A stretch of DNA of 64,000 bases, taken from Pollutibacter soli (GTDB taxonomy: Bacteria; Bacteroidota; Bacteroidia; Chitinophagales; Chitinophagaceae). The stretch lies in the NCBI GenBank assembly GCA_029269725.1, contig JARJHS010000001.1:186001-250000 (forward strand), read 5' to 3'. Within the stretch, counting starts at the first letter, position 1. Every line of letters begins with the position of its first letter. This document shows, piece by piece, positions 1 through 8,540 of this stretch. The notes under the pieces were generated by a model that saw nothing but the letters and a program-made list of their open reading frames with translations, did not search any database and was not told the origin of the DNA. The position numbers were made by a program, and so were the translations under genes.

Positions 1-1
1 T

Positions 2-832
2 GGCGAAACGACAAACAAACTGGTAGTAAACAATTCCGGTAATTACAGGGTAGTTGTTACCAATGCCAGCGGATGTACAAACACTTCAATTACATCGGTC
101 GTAACAGTAAATCCTTTACCAGCAATTCCGGTGGTCACAGCACAGGGTTCACCCGCAATTTGTGCAGGAGGAAAAGTTGAGCTCAGTTCGAGTGCTGATG
201 AAGGAAATCAATGGCTTAAAAACGGTGTAGCAATAGCAGGAGCGACAGCAAAAATTTACGAAGCAACAACCGCAGGGCAATTCTCAGTAAAAGTAACCAA
301 TGCGAGCAATTGCAGCATCGTTTCTACTGCGGTTACTGTTGTAGTAAACGCACTTCCTGCGAAACCAATAGTGACAAAAGTTGGCAATGTTCTTACTGCA
401 ACGGCGGGACATGCTGCTTACGCGTGGTATAAAGACAATACGCTTATTCCGGACGCAACCAGTAATGTTTATACAACTACTGAACCGGGAACCTACCAGG
501 TAGTTGTAACAAACGTCAGCGGATGTACTGCAACATCTGCGGATATCGTGATAGCGTCACCTGCAGTAAACATACATGGTACAGGCATTCTCGCGGAACT
601 CAGGGCTTATCCTAATCCTGCACGTGATCAGGTTCAGATCAGGTATGATCCGGCTATCGGTAAAAAGTGTACCATAAGAGTATACGACAGGTTTGGTAAG
701 CTTATGCTAACAACAATTATGAAAGGAGCGATTCATTCACTGTCTACTTCAACCTTGCCATCAGGTGTTTACCAGGTCATTGTTTCAGATGGAACCAGGA
801 CTGTTAATACCAAAATTGTGATTGCACGCTGA
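2..832 (+). CDS. T9SS type A sorting domain-containing secreted protein, 3' part
   Basis: The frame is open from the first bases of the window, so the N-terminus lies upstream. The visible part has repeated Ig-like/PKD-like modules of about 80 residues, each ending in a motif such as 'YQVVVTNVSGCTA' or 'YRVVVTNASGCTN', typical of large Bacteroidota surface proteins. The last ~75 residues form a C-terminal sorting domain: a 'YPNPARDQVQIRY' start, a central 'RVYDRFGKL' strand and a 'LPSGVYQVIV' end. In this family that domain directs export through the type IX secretion system and is removed at the cell surface. A strong terminator follows at 884. The catalytic or binding part, if any, is outside the window, so the role is unknown. 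A GTG at 131 could be mistaken for the start, but coding continues upstream of it. Confidence 0.85.
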   Translation, partial: GETTNKLVVNNSGNYRVVVTNASGCTNTSITSVVTVNPLPAIPVVTAQGSPAICAGGKVELSSSADEGNQWLKNGVAIAGATAKIYEATTAGQFSVKVTNASNCSIVSTAVTVVVNALPAKPIVTKVGNVLTATAGHAAYAWYKDNTLIPDATSNVYTTTEPGTYQVVVTNVSGCTATSADIVIASPAVNIHGTGILAELRAYPNPARDQVQIRYDPAIGKKCTIRVYDRFGKLMLTTIMKGAIHSLSTSTLPSGVYQVIVSDGTRTVNTKIVIAR

Positions 833-883
833 TAGGATGTGATCTGAGAGCAATTTTCATTATTGAGATAATCCAAAAACTGA

Positions 884-916
884 TTGCCTGCCGGGAACGG
901 CGGGCAATTTTTTTTT
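884..916 (+). terminator. Rho-independent terminator after the T9SS cargo gene
   Basis: A 10-bp stem (884-893 with 898-907, one G-T wobble) closed by a GGAA tetraloop (GNRA type) is followed by nine T residues at 908-916. It lies about 50 bp after the stop of the sorting-domain gene and points in the same direction. Confidence 0.85.
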
Positions 917-940
917 AAAGTGAGAGAAGAAGAAGATAAG

Positions 941-968
941 AGTTGTAGGTTTTAAGTTGTAAGTTATC
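941..968. repeat. Heptad ladder, 4 units
   Basis: Four consecutive 7-bp units in strict register (AGTTGTA, GGTTTTA, AGTTGTA, AGTTATC). The unit carries GTT at the same position each time. It belongs to the same family as the other ladders listed in this window. Confidence 0.6.
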
Positions 969-1160
969 TTTTGCGAATGTAACATTCATTTGTTCTGAAG
1001 AAGATGGAAATGATTATATCCTGATAGTAACCTTTTTTTAGGCACTCTGAATGGTGAATATGAAATAATATCGGACGGGTGGAGGTAAATGTAGAAAGTC
1101 AGCAGATCAATTTGGCAGCAGAATTTTATGACACATTGCTCATTCGTAGGACGGCTGTTA

Positions 1161-1223
1161 CTATTGCCTACTAACTACTGCCTATTGCCTTTAACGTCTG
1201 CTGTCTACCGTCTACCGTCTTCT
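1161..1223. repeat. Heptad ladder, 9 units
   Basis: Nine 7-bp units without a single register break. Starting at 1161 they include CTATTGC twice, CTACTAA, CTACTGC, and from 1196 GTCTGCT, GTCTACC twice and GTCTTCT. Read on the minus strand (purine-rich) it lies ~50 bp downstream of the stop of the transglutaminase-like gene and runs into an AACAGCC heptad, the cap also seen near 50002 and 59944. Confidence 0.75.
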
Positions 1224-1273
1224 TCATCAAAGGTCAGAAACGGCTGGGGCGTTGATGGTTAACCGGAAAAGAA

Positions 1274-2149
1274 TTATTTCTGTTCGATCAGGATCTCTGA
1301 CAAACTCAATACTTCATTTTGTTTGTACCTGTTCTTATCATCATCAAAGCATTTTGAATATTCATTCAGCAGGAACTGAATGATTTTTCTGTTGCTCATC
1401 GGTTTGAAATAAGAAGGAGATGAAGTGACAGAAATTCTTTTGAAATAATTTTCTACATCTTTCTGTGTATATACCTGGCCCGAAACAGGATCCAGGTAAA
1501 ACAGAATTTTATTTGGCTTTGGGTTGGTGTTAAAGTAGTCAGAACTGTTATCAAAATAAGCAAGGATAAACTGGCGGGGGATATTGATCGCTTTTACCGG
1601 AACATCAAGCATCTGGCACACGGCCTGGTAAAGAATCCCGTTGGCGATTGCATTTCCTCTTTTTGTTTCCACCACTTTATTCAAAAGAAATTCTTCCTGG
1701 TTCTGATAGGAAATTTCAACGCCTTTATACTTATTATGAGAGAATAAAACTTTGTTGACAACATTGATCTGCTCCAGTGGTGTCAGGTAACTGTTCAATT
1801 CGAGCCAGATATTCCTCCTGAGTTTTTCAATTTCACCGTTGATCGGGCTGATGTGAATATCAGGGAACTTATATTTCGAAACCAGTAACGCGCCTTCGAG
1901 CAATTCCGGGAAATCACGAAGGCTCCAGTGTGTAAATTCCTGTTGAAGATCCTGGAAATGCAGTCGATGGATAAGCATCTCTATCCTTTCCTGAACATCC
2001 TCTTCAACTGTATTTTCCCAAAGATTTTCAAGGTTCGGAATGATGTCTTTTCCAAAACTGACGATCCTCTCACTTACAGTAGAGTATACCTCCGTATCCG
2101 GATCGTCAATCAGGTGAAAAAGTGCGGACATCTCTCTTGTCGGTTCCAT
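1274..2149 (-). CDS. SirB1-like transglutaminase-fold protein
   Basis: A 291-residue soluble protein with no signal peptide. The centre (about residues 70-220) matches the SirB1/transglutaminase-like superfamily. A 'LNSYLTPLEQINVVNKVLF' stretch precedes 'GNAIANGILYQAVCQMLDVP', where family members carry a G-N-P/x-hydrophobic motif, followed by 'IPRQFILAYFD' with the conserved aromatic/basic environment. The usual catalytic Cys is not obvious; the Cys in 'YQAVCQML' is the only candidate. The N-terminal ~80 residues are alpha-helical and acidic. It is monocistronic, convergent with the sorting-domain gene and co-directional with topA upstream on the minus strand, 791 bp away. Its function in Bacteroidota is not established; scaffold or peptide-processing roles are guesses. 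Confidence 0.7.
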   Translation of the reverse strand: MEPTREMSALFHLIDDPDTEVYSTVSERIVSFGKDIIPNLENLWENTVEEDVQERIEMLIHRLHFQDLQQEFTHWSLRDFPELLEGALLVSKYKFPDIHISPINGEIEKLRRNIWLELNSYLTPLEQINVVNKVLFSHNKYKGVEISYQNQEEFLLNKVVETKRGNAIANGILYQAVCQMLDVPVKAINIPRQFILAYFDNSSDYFNTNPKPNKILFYLDPVSGQVYTQKDVENYFKRISVTSSPSYFKPMSNRKIIQFLLNEYSKCFDDDKNRYKQNEVLSLSEILIEQK

Positions 2150-2612
2150 AGTTTCGAAGTAAAGGGTTCTTAATTAAGACGTAAGCAATCAAAAAAAATT
2201 GTTAGCGTTTTCTGAAAATAAATATCGGGGGATATACGTTGCCGGAACTTTTCTAATTATCCACAACACCTGAATAAGCCTTAATAACGGCTGTAAACTG
2301 CGTCGTTTATAAACGTAGATCCCTAACCGAAAAAATTGGTTTGTCAGATTTTCACTTTGGCAATTATCGAGGGAAAAGTAATTTTTCAAGGCTGAAACAG
2401 GCGGCGATTACCTCGGTATGCAGGGTAAGTAACGCTTGCAAATGCCTGTTGATGATGAAGATAGGAAATGATGATGAATTGCCTTTATGCTGTTTAGTCA
2501 TCATTGGAATGATATTCCTGTAATCGCTTTAACTACATTTAAATGCGAACTGTGGAAATGATCCTGAATGACGCCGGAATTGGGTTTGCCTGGTATAAGG
2601 TTGAATGCCCGT

Positions 2613-2650
2613 CTGCCGGCAAAGGCAGATTAAAAGTTGAAAGTAAAACA
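2613..2650. repeat. Hairpin-plus-heptad repeat copy A
   Basis: The 16-mer CTGCCGGCAAAGGCAG (2613-2628) can fold on itself and is followed by RTTAAAAGTTGAA. The same arrangement, with one mismatch, occurs 16 kb away at 18867-18895 after glgC. Confidence 0.7.
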
Positions 2651-2896
2651 GCCGCTCCTGCAGAAAATGAGGAGATGAATAAACAAAAGTCTGTTATCGC
2701 AACTGCCCTTGTTTTCATTGGGGTGCATCGGTGTTACATATTGGTTTTTAAATCCCGCAGGCGGGGTCACCGGAATTTCTTTTGTAATTCCACACAGGAG
2801 TGAATCCTCACCGTCCACAGGCGGAAAGTGAGCCAACTCCCCGAAAAATCAAAAGGGCATTCTGTTTTTTACAAACAAAACACCCTTCTTTTCTCT

Positions 2897-2938
2897 CTTA
2901 ACTTTATATTTTCAACTTTAAACCTTCAACTTTCCACC
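2897..2938. repeat. Heptad ladder after the topA stop, ~6 units
   Basis: Six 7-bp units between 2897 and 2938, with TTCAACT occurring twice. On the minus (topA coding) strand the ladder starts within three bases of the topA stop codon and reads as GTTGAA-type units. Confidence 0.75.
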
Positions 2939-2940
2939 TC

Positions 2941-5289
2941 TCAGGCCTTCTTCTTTTTAGGCGCCCTCTTCTTTGGTGGATTAGCAATTACTTCTTCAAT
3001 TATTTTCTGTACCTCGGCTATTTCCAGGTTGGCAGCGGATTCCTGTTTTTCCTTTGGAATAGGGAAATTGCGCAATCCTTTTTTAATATAGGGACCGTAG
3101 GGTCCGCGCAGCAATTGTATTTTCTCTTTTTCGAAAACTTTAATTGTGCGTTCTTCCTTCGCTTTTCTTTTTTCGATGATTATAGGAATGGCAGTATCAA
3201 GATCTACTTCATACGGATCATGTTCTTTTGAAAGCGAGTAGAATTTGCCATCATGAGCAATGTATGGCCCGAAACGCCCAATATTTACCTGGACAGGTTT
3301 TTCTTCAAACTCACCAAGTACTCTCGGGAGTTTAAAAAGTTCCATTGCTTCATCATAAGTAATGGTCTCGATGCTTTGCGTATTTTTTAACTTTGCAAAC
3401 CTGGGTTTCTCTTCATCATTTACATCACCAATCTGTACCATCGGGCCATAACGACCCATTCGGGCAATTACTTTTTTGCCAGACTCCGGTTCAAATCCAA
3501 GTTCCTTTTCTCCGCTGATTCTCTCTGCTTTCTCAAGCGTATTTTGAACATCTTCTTTAAATGGAATGTAGAAATCATTGAGCATGTTGTTCCACTTCAT
3601 CTTGCCCAAAGCGATTTCATCAAACTCATTTTCGATCCGCGCCGTAAAGCCGTAATCCATCACATCGTCGAAATACTGCACCAGAAAATCAGTAACCACC
3701 AATCCCAGATCTGTTGGGAAAAGCTTCGCTTTTTCAGCGCCGGTATTTTCCTGTTCAGTGACGGTAGTGATCTTATCATCCTTTAACATCAATACACGGT
3801 AGTCTCTTTTTACACCTTCCTTGTCTCTCTTCTCAACATAACCTCTTTTCAAAATGGTTGATATCGTAGGAGCATAAGTAGAGGGACGGCCAATACCAAG
3901 TTCTTCCAGTTTTTTTACAAGAGAGGCCTCGGTATATCTTGGAGAAGGACGGCTGAATCTTTCAGTAGCCTTCATCTCTCTGAGATTCAGTTGCTGACCA
4001 ACTGATAACGGCGGAAGCATACCTTCTGCATCATCTTCTTCGCTGTTTTCGTCATCGTCATCCTTACCCTCCATATATACTTTCAGAAATCCATCAAACT
4101 TCAGTACTTCACCCTGTGCGGTAAGTTGCTCTTTGTTTGTGGAAATTTCAATTTTAGCTATTGTCTTCTCCAGTTCAGCATCTGCCATCTGCGAAGCCAT
4201 GGTGCGTTTCCAGATCAGGTCATACAATTTCTGGGCGTCAGCAATATCCACCTTTATGGTTTCCATATTGGTAGGACGGATAGCTTCATGCGCTTCCTGA
4301 GCAGATTCATTCTTGTTTTTGAATTTTCTAACCTGCACATACTCCTTACCGTAACTGGTATTGATCTGGGATGTAATACCATCCATCGCAGTGTCACTCA
4401 GATTGACACTGTCCGTACGCATGTAGCTGATATGTCCGGCCTCATACAGTTTTTGTGCGAGTATCATGGTACGGCTCACACCATAGCCAAGCTTACGGCT
4501 TGCTTCCTGTTGTAAGGTTGACGTCGTGAAGGGCGCTGCAGGTGATTTTTTCGTTGGCTTCACCTGTATATCCGCTACTGAATATTTCGCACCGGTGCAG
4601 GATTCAAGAAATTTCCTTGCATCATCAGCCTGATTATATTTACTTCCCTCTGCTTTAAACTGAACGGCTTTACCATTTATATCTTTCGCGGAAAAGAAAG
4701 CATCAACCTTGAAACTGCTTACTGGCACAAAAGAGTTGATCGACCTTTCGCGTTCGGCGATCAGTCGAACGGCAACGCTCTGCACACGACCAGCGCTGAG
4801 GTTACCACGCATGCTCATCTTGCGCCATAAAATGGGAGAGAGTTCAAACCCCACAATTCTATCAAGAATTCTTCTTGCCTGCTGGGCATTTACCAGGTTC
4901 ATATCTACAGTGCGGGGAGCAGCTACAGCAGATTTGATAGCAGGCTTTGTAATCTCGTGGAAAACAATGCGTTTTGTACTTTCCGGATCCAGTCCCAACA
5001 CTTCACACAAGTGCCAGCTGATGGCTTCTCCTTCCCGGTCCTCATCCGTTGCGAGCCAAACTTCATCGGATTTCTTTGCGATCTGTTTTAACTCGGTAAC
5101 AACCTTTTTCTTTTCGTCCGGAACAATATATCTGGGTTTGAAGCCTTTTTTGACGTCTATGCCCATTTCGTCCTTTTCCAGGTCGCGGATGTGGCCAAAA
5201 CAGCTCTTCACCTCAAAATCCTGCCCAAGGATTTTTTCTATCGTTTTCGCCTTTGCGGGTGACTCTACTATCAATAGGTTTTTCGCCAT
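2941..5289 (-). CDS. topA: DNA topoisomerase I
   Basis: A type IA topoisomerase that relaxes negative supercoils by passing one strand through a transient 5'-phosphotyrosine break. The N-terminal Toprim domain begins 'LLIVESPAKAKTIEKIL' and holds the acidic metal motif in 'ATDEDREGEA'. The active-site tyrosine is in 'GHISYMRTDS' near residue 290. Instead of the zinc fingers of the E. coli enzyme, the C-terminus has repeated 'GRYGPMVQ', 'GRFGPYIA' and 'GPYGPYIK' modules (topoisomerase C-terminal repeats) and ends in a lysine-rich tail 'PPKKRAPKKKKA'. An acidic insert 'DDDDENSEEDDAE' occurs mid-protein. At 782 residues the length is normal for Bacteroidota. ATG start; 287 bp separate it from the divergent DUF2520 gene. 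Confidence 0.97.
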   Translation of the reverse strand: MAKNLLIVESPAKAKTIEKILGQDFEVKSCFGHIRDLEKDEMGIDVKKGFKPRYIVPDEKKKVVTELKQIAKKSDEVWLATDEDREGEAISWHLCEVLGLDPESTKRIVFHEITKPAIKSAVAAPRTVDMNLVNAQQARRILDRIVGFELSPILWRKMSMRGNLSAGRVQSVAVRLIAERERSINSFVPVSSFKVDAFFSAKDINGKAVQFKAEGSKYNQADDARKFLESCTGAKYSVADIQVKPTKKSPAAPFTTSTLQQEASRKLGYGVSRTMILAQKLYEAGHISYMRTDSVNLSDTAMDGITSQINTSYGKEYVQVRKFKNKNESAQEAHEAIRPTNMETIKVDIADAQKLYDLIWKRTMASQMADAELEKTIAKIEISTNKEQLTAQGEVLKFDGFLKVYMEGKDDDDENSEEDDAEGMLPPLSVGQQLNLREMKATERFSRPSPRYTEASLVKKLEELGIGRPSTYAPTISTILKRGYVEKRDKEGVKRDYRVLMLKDDKITTVTEQENTGAEKAKLFPTDLGLVVTDFLVQYFDDVMDYGFTARIENEFDEIALGKMKWNNMLNDFYIPFKEDVQNTLEKAERISGEKELGFEPESGKKVIARMGRYGPMVQIGDVNDEEKPRFAKLKNTQSIETITYDEAMELFKLPRVLGEFEEKPVQVNIGRFGPYIAHDGKFYSLSKEHDPYEVDLDTAIPIIIEKRKAKEERTIKVFEKEKIQLLRGPYGPYIKKGLRNFPIPKEKQESAANLEIAEVQKIIEEVIANPPKKRAPKKKKA

Positions 5290-5579
5290 AAGTTATTGTG
5301 GTTCCCCGATTTATTCTTTGAACACCTGCCTGATCAAACCGTACATTCTCGGTTTTTCAAAGACTCATTTCCCGGGTTTTAGTGCTGCAATAATAAGCTA
5401 ATGTGATAAATTCAGGAAATGTGCTCTCTCCAACATGTAAACCGGGAAGCAAATTAGTGACAAAAAATACCCTGAAAACGTGATTTTTACCTTGGGCAAT
5501 GAGATTTTTCTGCCAGAATTTCAGCATCTCTTCAACGGACTACCGTTTTTTTATATAGGTTTAACGAATAACTAATGTG

Positions 5580-6362
5580 ATGGATATAGTCATTATCGGA
5601 TCAGGCAATGTGGCCATCGTTTTTATTCGTCTGATTTCCAGGACTAATCATCGGTTGCGCGCGGTTGTTTGCAGGAACCCGGATAGTCTTTCAGGAGTCA
5701 CACTTCCTACCGGCTTACTGGTCCGGGATTTTGGTGATGATATCGTACCCGCAGATCTGTATATCGCAGCCTTGTCTGACCAGTTCCTGCCAGAACTGAA
5801 GGATCATATCCGTCTTCATCAGGGAATTATTGTACATACTGCAGGATCGGTTTCAAAAGAAGTTTTGAAAACGATTTTGCCCCGTTATGGTGTAATTTAC
5901 CCATTGCAGTCACTTCGAAAAGAGTTGGATTTCGTTCCGGAAATTCCTTTACTCGTGGATGGTTCCGATCCGCTGGTGCTGGATACGGTCCGTTTTTTTG
6001 CCAGGGAAATCTCAGAGCAGGTAACCATCGCAGGAGATGAAATCCGGAGTCGTTACCATCTCGCTGCAGTCAGTTCTGCCAATTTTATCAATTACCTCCT
6101 GATACTTGTATACGATTATTGTGAGAAGGAGAAACTGGATGCGGATATGCTATTACCTCTGTTAAAAGAAACCATCAACCGGCTGGAACATGTTTCACCC
6201 GCTGAAGTTCAGACAGGTCCTGCAATCCGCAATGATTCCGATACTATTTCGCGGCATCTTGACAGCCTTAAGCACTATCCCAGGCTTAAAAAGCTCTATG
6301 AACATTTTACTGAACTAATTTCTGAACAGTTCAGGCATAAATCAAAGGATAAAACCGATTGA
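5580..6362 (+). CDS. DUF2520 Rossmann-fold protein (putative NADP-dependent oxidoreductase)
   Basis: A 260-residue protein with an N-terminal dinucleotide-binding fold ('DIVIIGSGNVA', glycine-rich loop GxGxxA) and a C-terminal helical DUF2520 domain (from about residue 130). The architecture resembles ketopantoate reductase/F420-NADP reductase proteins; the substrate is unknown. A GTG codon directly precedes the ATG at 5580, and ATG is preferred. It begins a co-directional run with the KdsC-like, UbiA and Maf genes (24, 21 and -4 nt gaps), an arrangement I recall as common in Bacteroidota. Confidence 0.85.
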   Translation: MDIVIIGSGNVAIVFIRLISRTNHRLRAVVCRNPDSLSGVTLPTGLLVRDFGDDIVPADLYIAALSDQFLPELKDHIRLHQGIIVHTAGSVSKEVLKTILPRYGVIYPLQSLRKELDFVPEIPLLVDGSDPLVLDTVRFFAREISEQVTIAGDEIRSRYHLAAVSSANFINYLLILVYDYCEKEKLDADMLLPLLKETINRLEHVSPAEVQTGPAIRNDSDTISRHLDSLKHYPRLKKLYEHFTELISEQFRHKSKDKTD

Positions 6363-6386
6363 TCAACCATTTTATATCTTCGGCGG

Positions 6387-6908
6387 ATGAATCTGCTTGA
6401 ACTCTTCAAACCCGTTAAAGCTTTTGTGTTTGATATGGATGGTGTTCTGACTGACGGATCATTAATTATTATGCCCGACGGAGAATGGCTGCGAACAATG
6501 GACATAAAGGATGGGTATGCATTACAACTCGCCGTAAAAAAAGGATATTATGTGGCTGTCATTACCGGATCAAAATCCGCGCCTGTTGAAGAAAGACTTC
6601 GTCGTTTAGGCGTTACTGATGTATTCCAGCAGGTGACAGATAAAGTGAACTGTCTTGAAAAATGGGCCGCATCAAAAAATCTGCAAACCGAAGAAATACT
6701 GTATATGGGTGATGATATTCCTGATAGCAATGCGTTACTGTTCGCAGGGGTGAGTTGTTGTCCCGCTGATGCGGACAGTGGGATAAGGGAAATTTCAAAA
6801 TATATTTCTTCAAGAAGCGGAGGTAAAGGTGCTGTGCGTGATGTGATTGAAAAAGTACTGAAGTTGCATAAACAATGGAATCCTGCTGCGGGCGTTAGTA
6901 GTATTTAA
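6387..6908 (+). CDS. KdsC-type HAD phosphatase (3-deoxy-D-manno-octulosonate 8-phosphate phosphatase family)
   Basis: A 173-residue HAD-superfamily enzyme of the cap-less C0 subfamily. Motif I is 'FDMDGVLTDG' (nucleophile and acid Asp), motif II the Thr/Ser in 'VITGSKS', and motif IV 'YMGDDIPD'. The final 'SGGKGAVRDVIEKVL' is characteristic of KdsC. The family releases phosphate from KDO-8-P in lipopolysaccharide core synthesis; some Bacteroidota members act on related 2-keto-3-deoxy sugar acids, so the exact substrate is inferred. It sits between the DUF2520 and UbiA genes and is probably co-transcribed with them. Confidence 0.88.
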   Translation: MNLLELFKPVKAFVFDMDGVLTDGSLIIMPDGEWLRTMDIKDGYALQLAVKKGYYVAVITGSKSAPVEERLRRLGVTDVFQQVTDKVNCLEKWAASKNLQTEEILYMGDDIPDSNALLFAGVSCCPADADSGIREISKYISSRSGGKGAVRDVIEKVLKLHKQWNPAAGVSSI

Positions 6909-6929
6909 TTTCTTGGCTATCTTCACGCT

Positions 6930-7877
6930 ATGAACCCTCTTAATGCATTTATAAGGCTGATACGCTTTCCTAACCTGGTGTTTATTGCATTAACACAGGT
7001 TCTGTTTTATTTCTGCATTGTTATTCCGCATCATGAATCATATCCGGGTTCAACAGTCACACTTACAATCGCCAACCTGGTACTTCTTGTAATTGCTTCT
7101 GTTTTGATTGCAGGTGCAGGATATGTAATTAATGATTATTTCGATCTGAATATCGACAGGATCAACAAACCGGAAAGACTGGTTGTAGAAAAACTGATCA
7201 AACGCAGATGGGCAATACTCTGGCATTTTTCTTTGTCAGCAATTGGATTGCTGATCAGCATTTACCTGAGTTGGAAAACCCGGAGTCCGCTCGTTGGAAT
7301 TTTCAACTTTCTTTCGATTGTTCTACTGTGGTTCTATTCCACGAATTTTAAGAAACAGGTGCTGATCGGGAATGTTATTATTTCATTACTCACTGCCTGG
7401 GTTGTTTTGGTTATTTATGTTTGCGAAGCCAAATTCAATTTAAGCAGGCAGTCAGAAGCACAGATATATTTTCTGACAAGTATCTATAAGATGGCCGTTG
7501 TTTACGGCGGATTTGCTTTTATTATTTCATTGATAAGAGAAGTTGTAAAGGATATTGAAGATATGGAAGGTGATATGCGTTACCAGTGCAAAACACTCCC
7601 GATAGTATGGGGAATGCCTTCGAGCAAAATGTTCGTTGCCGTATGGCTGATCATATTGATGATAACTATTCTGATACTTCAATTATACGCTTTCCAATTA
7701 CAATGGTGGTGGATGATCCTGTACAATTGTTTGCTGATCCTGCTTCCTTTGATAATTATCTTAGGTAAATTGTTGCGCGCGAAAACCAGTAAGGATTTTG
7801 GATCAATCAGTACAATGATCAAGGGCGTAATGTTTGCCGGAATTCTTTCAATGATATTTTTTAAATTCTATAATTGA
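6930..7877 (+). CDS. UbiA-family prenyltransferase (geranylgeranylglycerol-phosphate geranylgeranyltransferase-like)
   Basis: A 315-residue polytopic membrane protein with about eight transmembrane segments. The two aspartate-rich motifs of UbiA enzymes are present: 'NDYFDLNIDRINKP' (NDxxDxxxD) near residue 70 and 'DIEDMEGDMRYQCKTLP' near residue 210. These bind the Mg-diphosphate of the prenyl donor. In Bacteroidota this ortholog is usually named after the archaeal enzyme that adds a second geranylgeranyl chain to glycerol-1-phosphate ether lipid; the actual acceptor in bacteria is not settled. Its stop overlaps the TTG start of the next gene by four bases. Confidence 0.85.
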   Translation: MNPLNAFIRLIRFPNLVFIALTQVLFYFCIVIPHHESYPGSTVTLTIANLVLLVIASVLIAGAGYVINDYFDLNIDRINKPERLVVEKLIKRRWAILWHFSLSAIGLLISIYLSWKTRSPLVGIFNFLSIVLLWFYSTNFKKQVLIGNVIISLLTAWVVLVIYVCEAKFNLSRQSEAQIYFLTSIYKMAVVYGGFAFIISLIREVVKDIEDMEGDMRYQCKTLPIVWGMPSSKMFVAVWLIILMITILILQLYAFQLQWWWMILYNCLLILLPLIIILGKLLRAKTSKDFGSISTMIKGVMFAGILSMIFFKFYN

Positions 7878-8455
7878 TACAGAAATTTATTCTAGCGTCT
7901 GCATCACCTCGCAGAAAAGCGATTCTCGAGCTGGCTCTTCTTAATTTCGATATTCTCCCGGCAGAAACAACTGAATCTTTTCCATCGGAACTGAATCCTG
8001 AACAGGTGGCTATTTATGTCGCAAGGGAAAAAGGAATTGCTGCAAGAAACAAACCTGTATTTCGTCAATACGAAGATAATCATCCGATCCTGGCGGCGGA
8101 TACTATCGTTGTAGTTGATGATAAAATCATTGGTAAACCTACGGATGCCCAAGATGCATTCAATATTCTTAAACTTTTATCCGGGCGAACCCATCTCGTA
8201 ATTACGGGAGTTGTCATCAGCACAAAAGAAAAGGAAATTGCTTTTCACGAAATAACTGAAGTTAGCTTTAACGTGCTGAGTGATTCCGATATCAATTTCT
8301 ATATAAAAGAATTTGAACCTTTTGATAAAGCCGGGGCATATGCTATACAGGAATGGATTGGCGTCATCGGAATCAACAGTATTAAAGGCGACTACTACAA
8401 CGTCATGGGGCTTCCGGTAAGCCGCGTAGTTACAGCGTTAAACGATCATTTCTAA
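7874..8455 (+). CDS. maf: Maf family nucleotide pyrophosphatase
   Basis: A 193-residue Maf/Ham1-like protein that hydrolyses non-canonical or surplus nucleoside triphosphates (dTTP/UTP type). Family signatures are the N-terminal 'LASASPRRKAILE', 'ADTIVVVDDKIIGKPTD' with the catalytic Asp, 'LLSGRTHLVITGV', and 'DKAGAYAIQEWIGVIG'. The start is a TTG at 7874 that shares four bases with the end of the UbiA gene, so translation is likely coupled. No alternative start exists before the 'SASPRR' motif. Confidence 0.93.
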   Translation: MIQKFILASASPRRKAILELALLNFDILPAETTESFPSELNPEQVAIYVAREKGIAARNKPVFRQYEDNHPILAADTIVVVDDKIIGKPTDAQDAFNILKLLSGRTHLVITGVVISTKEKEIAFHEITEVSFNVLSDSDINFYIKEFEPFDKAGAYAIQEWIGVIGINSIKGDYYNVMGLPVSRVVTALNDHF

Positions 8456-8490
8456 AAAGATTTTTCTCTTCTTTTTCCGATCGAATACAC

Positions 8491-8522
8491 TTGCTTCAGT
8501 TATGATAGCGGATTTAATTTTA
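8491..8522 (+). promoter_or_regulatory. Possible Bacteroidota-type promoter of the DUF2851 gene
   Basis: A TTG at 8491-8493 is followed after 21 bp by TAATTTTA at 8515-8522, one mismatch from the Bacteroidota -7 box TAnnTTTG. Transcription would begin close to the start codon at 8539. This is a pattern match only. Confidence 0.3.
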
Positions 8523-8540
8523 TGCAAATGATTTTTGCAT
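8522..8540 (+). promoter_or_regulatory. Hairpin occluding the DUF2851 start codon
   Basis: A perfect 7-bp inverted repeat, ATGCAAA (8522-8528) and TTTGCAT (8534-8540), separated by five bases. The right arm contains the first two bases of the ATG start codon (8539-8541), so a transcript starting upstream would bury its start codon in a stem. Confidence 0.45.

Larger units (their letters stand above)
833..1273. other. Intergenic region 833-1273, no gene seen
   Basis: Apart from the terminator at 884-916 and two 7-bp ladders (941-968 and 1161-1223) this 441-bp stretch contains no credible reading frame. It separates two genes that converge on it. Confidence 0.7.
2150..2940. other. Intergenic region 2150-2940, repeats but no convincing gene
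   Basis: The 791 bp between the transglutaminase-like gene and topA hold only short frames without recognisable domains. The longest, at 2543-2803 (+), runs through repeat sequence and is not accepted. The stretch carries a GC-rich hairpin near 2753-2766 (CCCGC-A-GGCGGG type), the motif CTGCCGGCAAAGGCAG at 2613-2628 that recurs at 18867-18882, and a heptad ladder at 2897-2938 directly after the topA stop. Confidence 0.6.

Noticed and set aside
2543-2803. An 86-codon frame in the spacer before topA
   Set aside because: It runs through the repeated CTGCCGGCAAAGGCAG element and a GC-rich hairpin; its protein shows no domain and no signal peptide.
4709-5401. A 230-codon open frame on the plus strand antisense to topA
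   Set aside because: It is fully covered by the strongly conserved topA gene; its translation has no domain and is a by-product of topA codon use.
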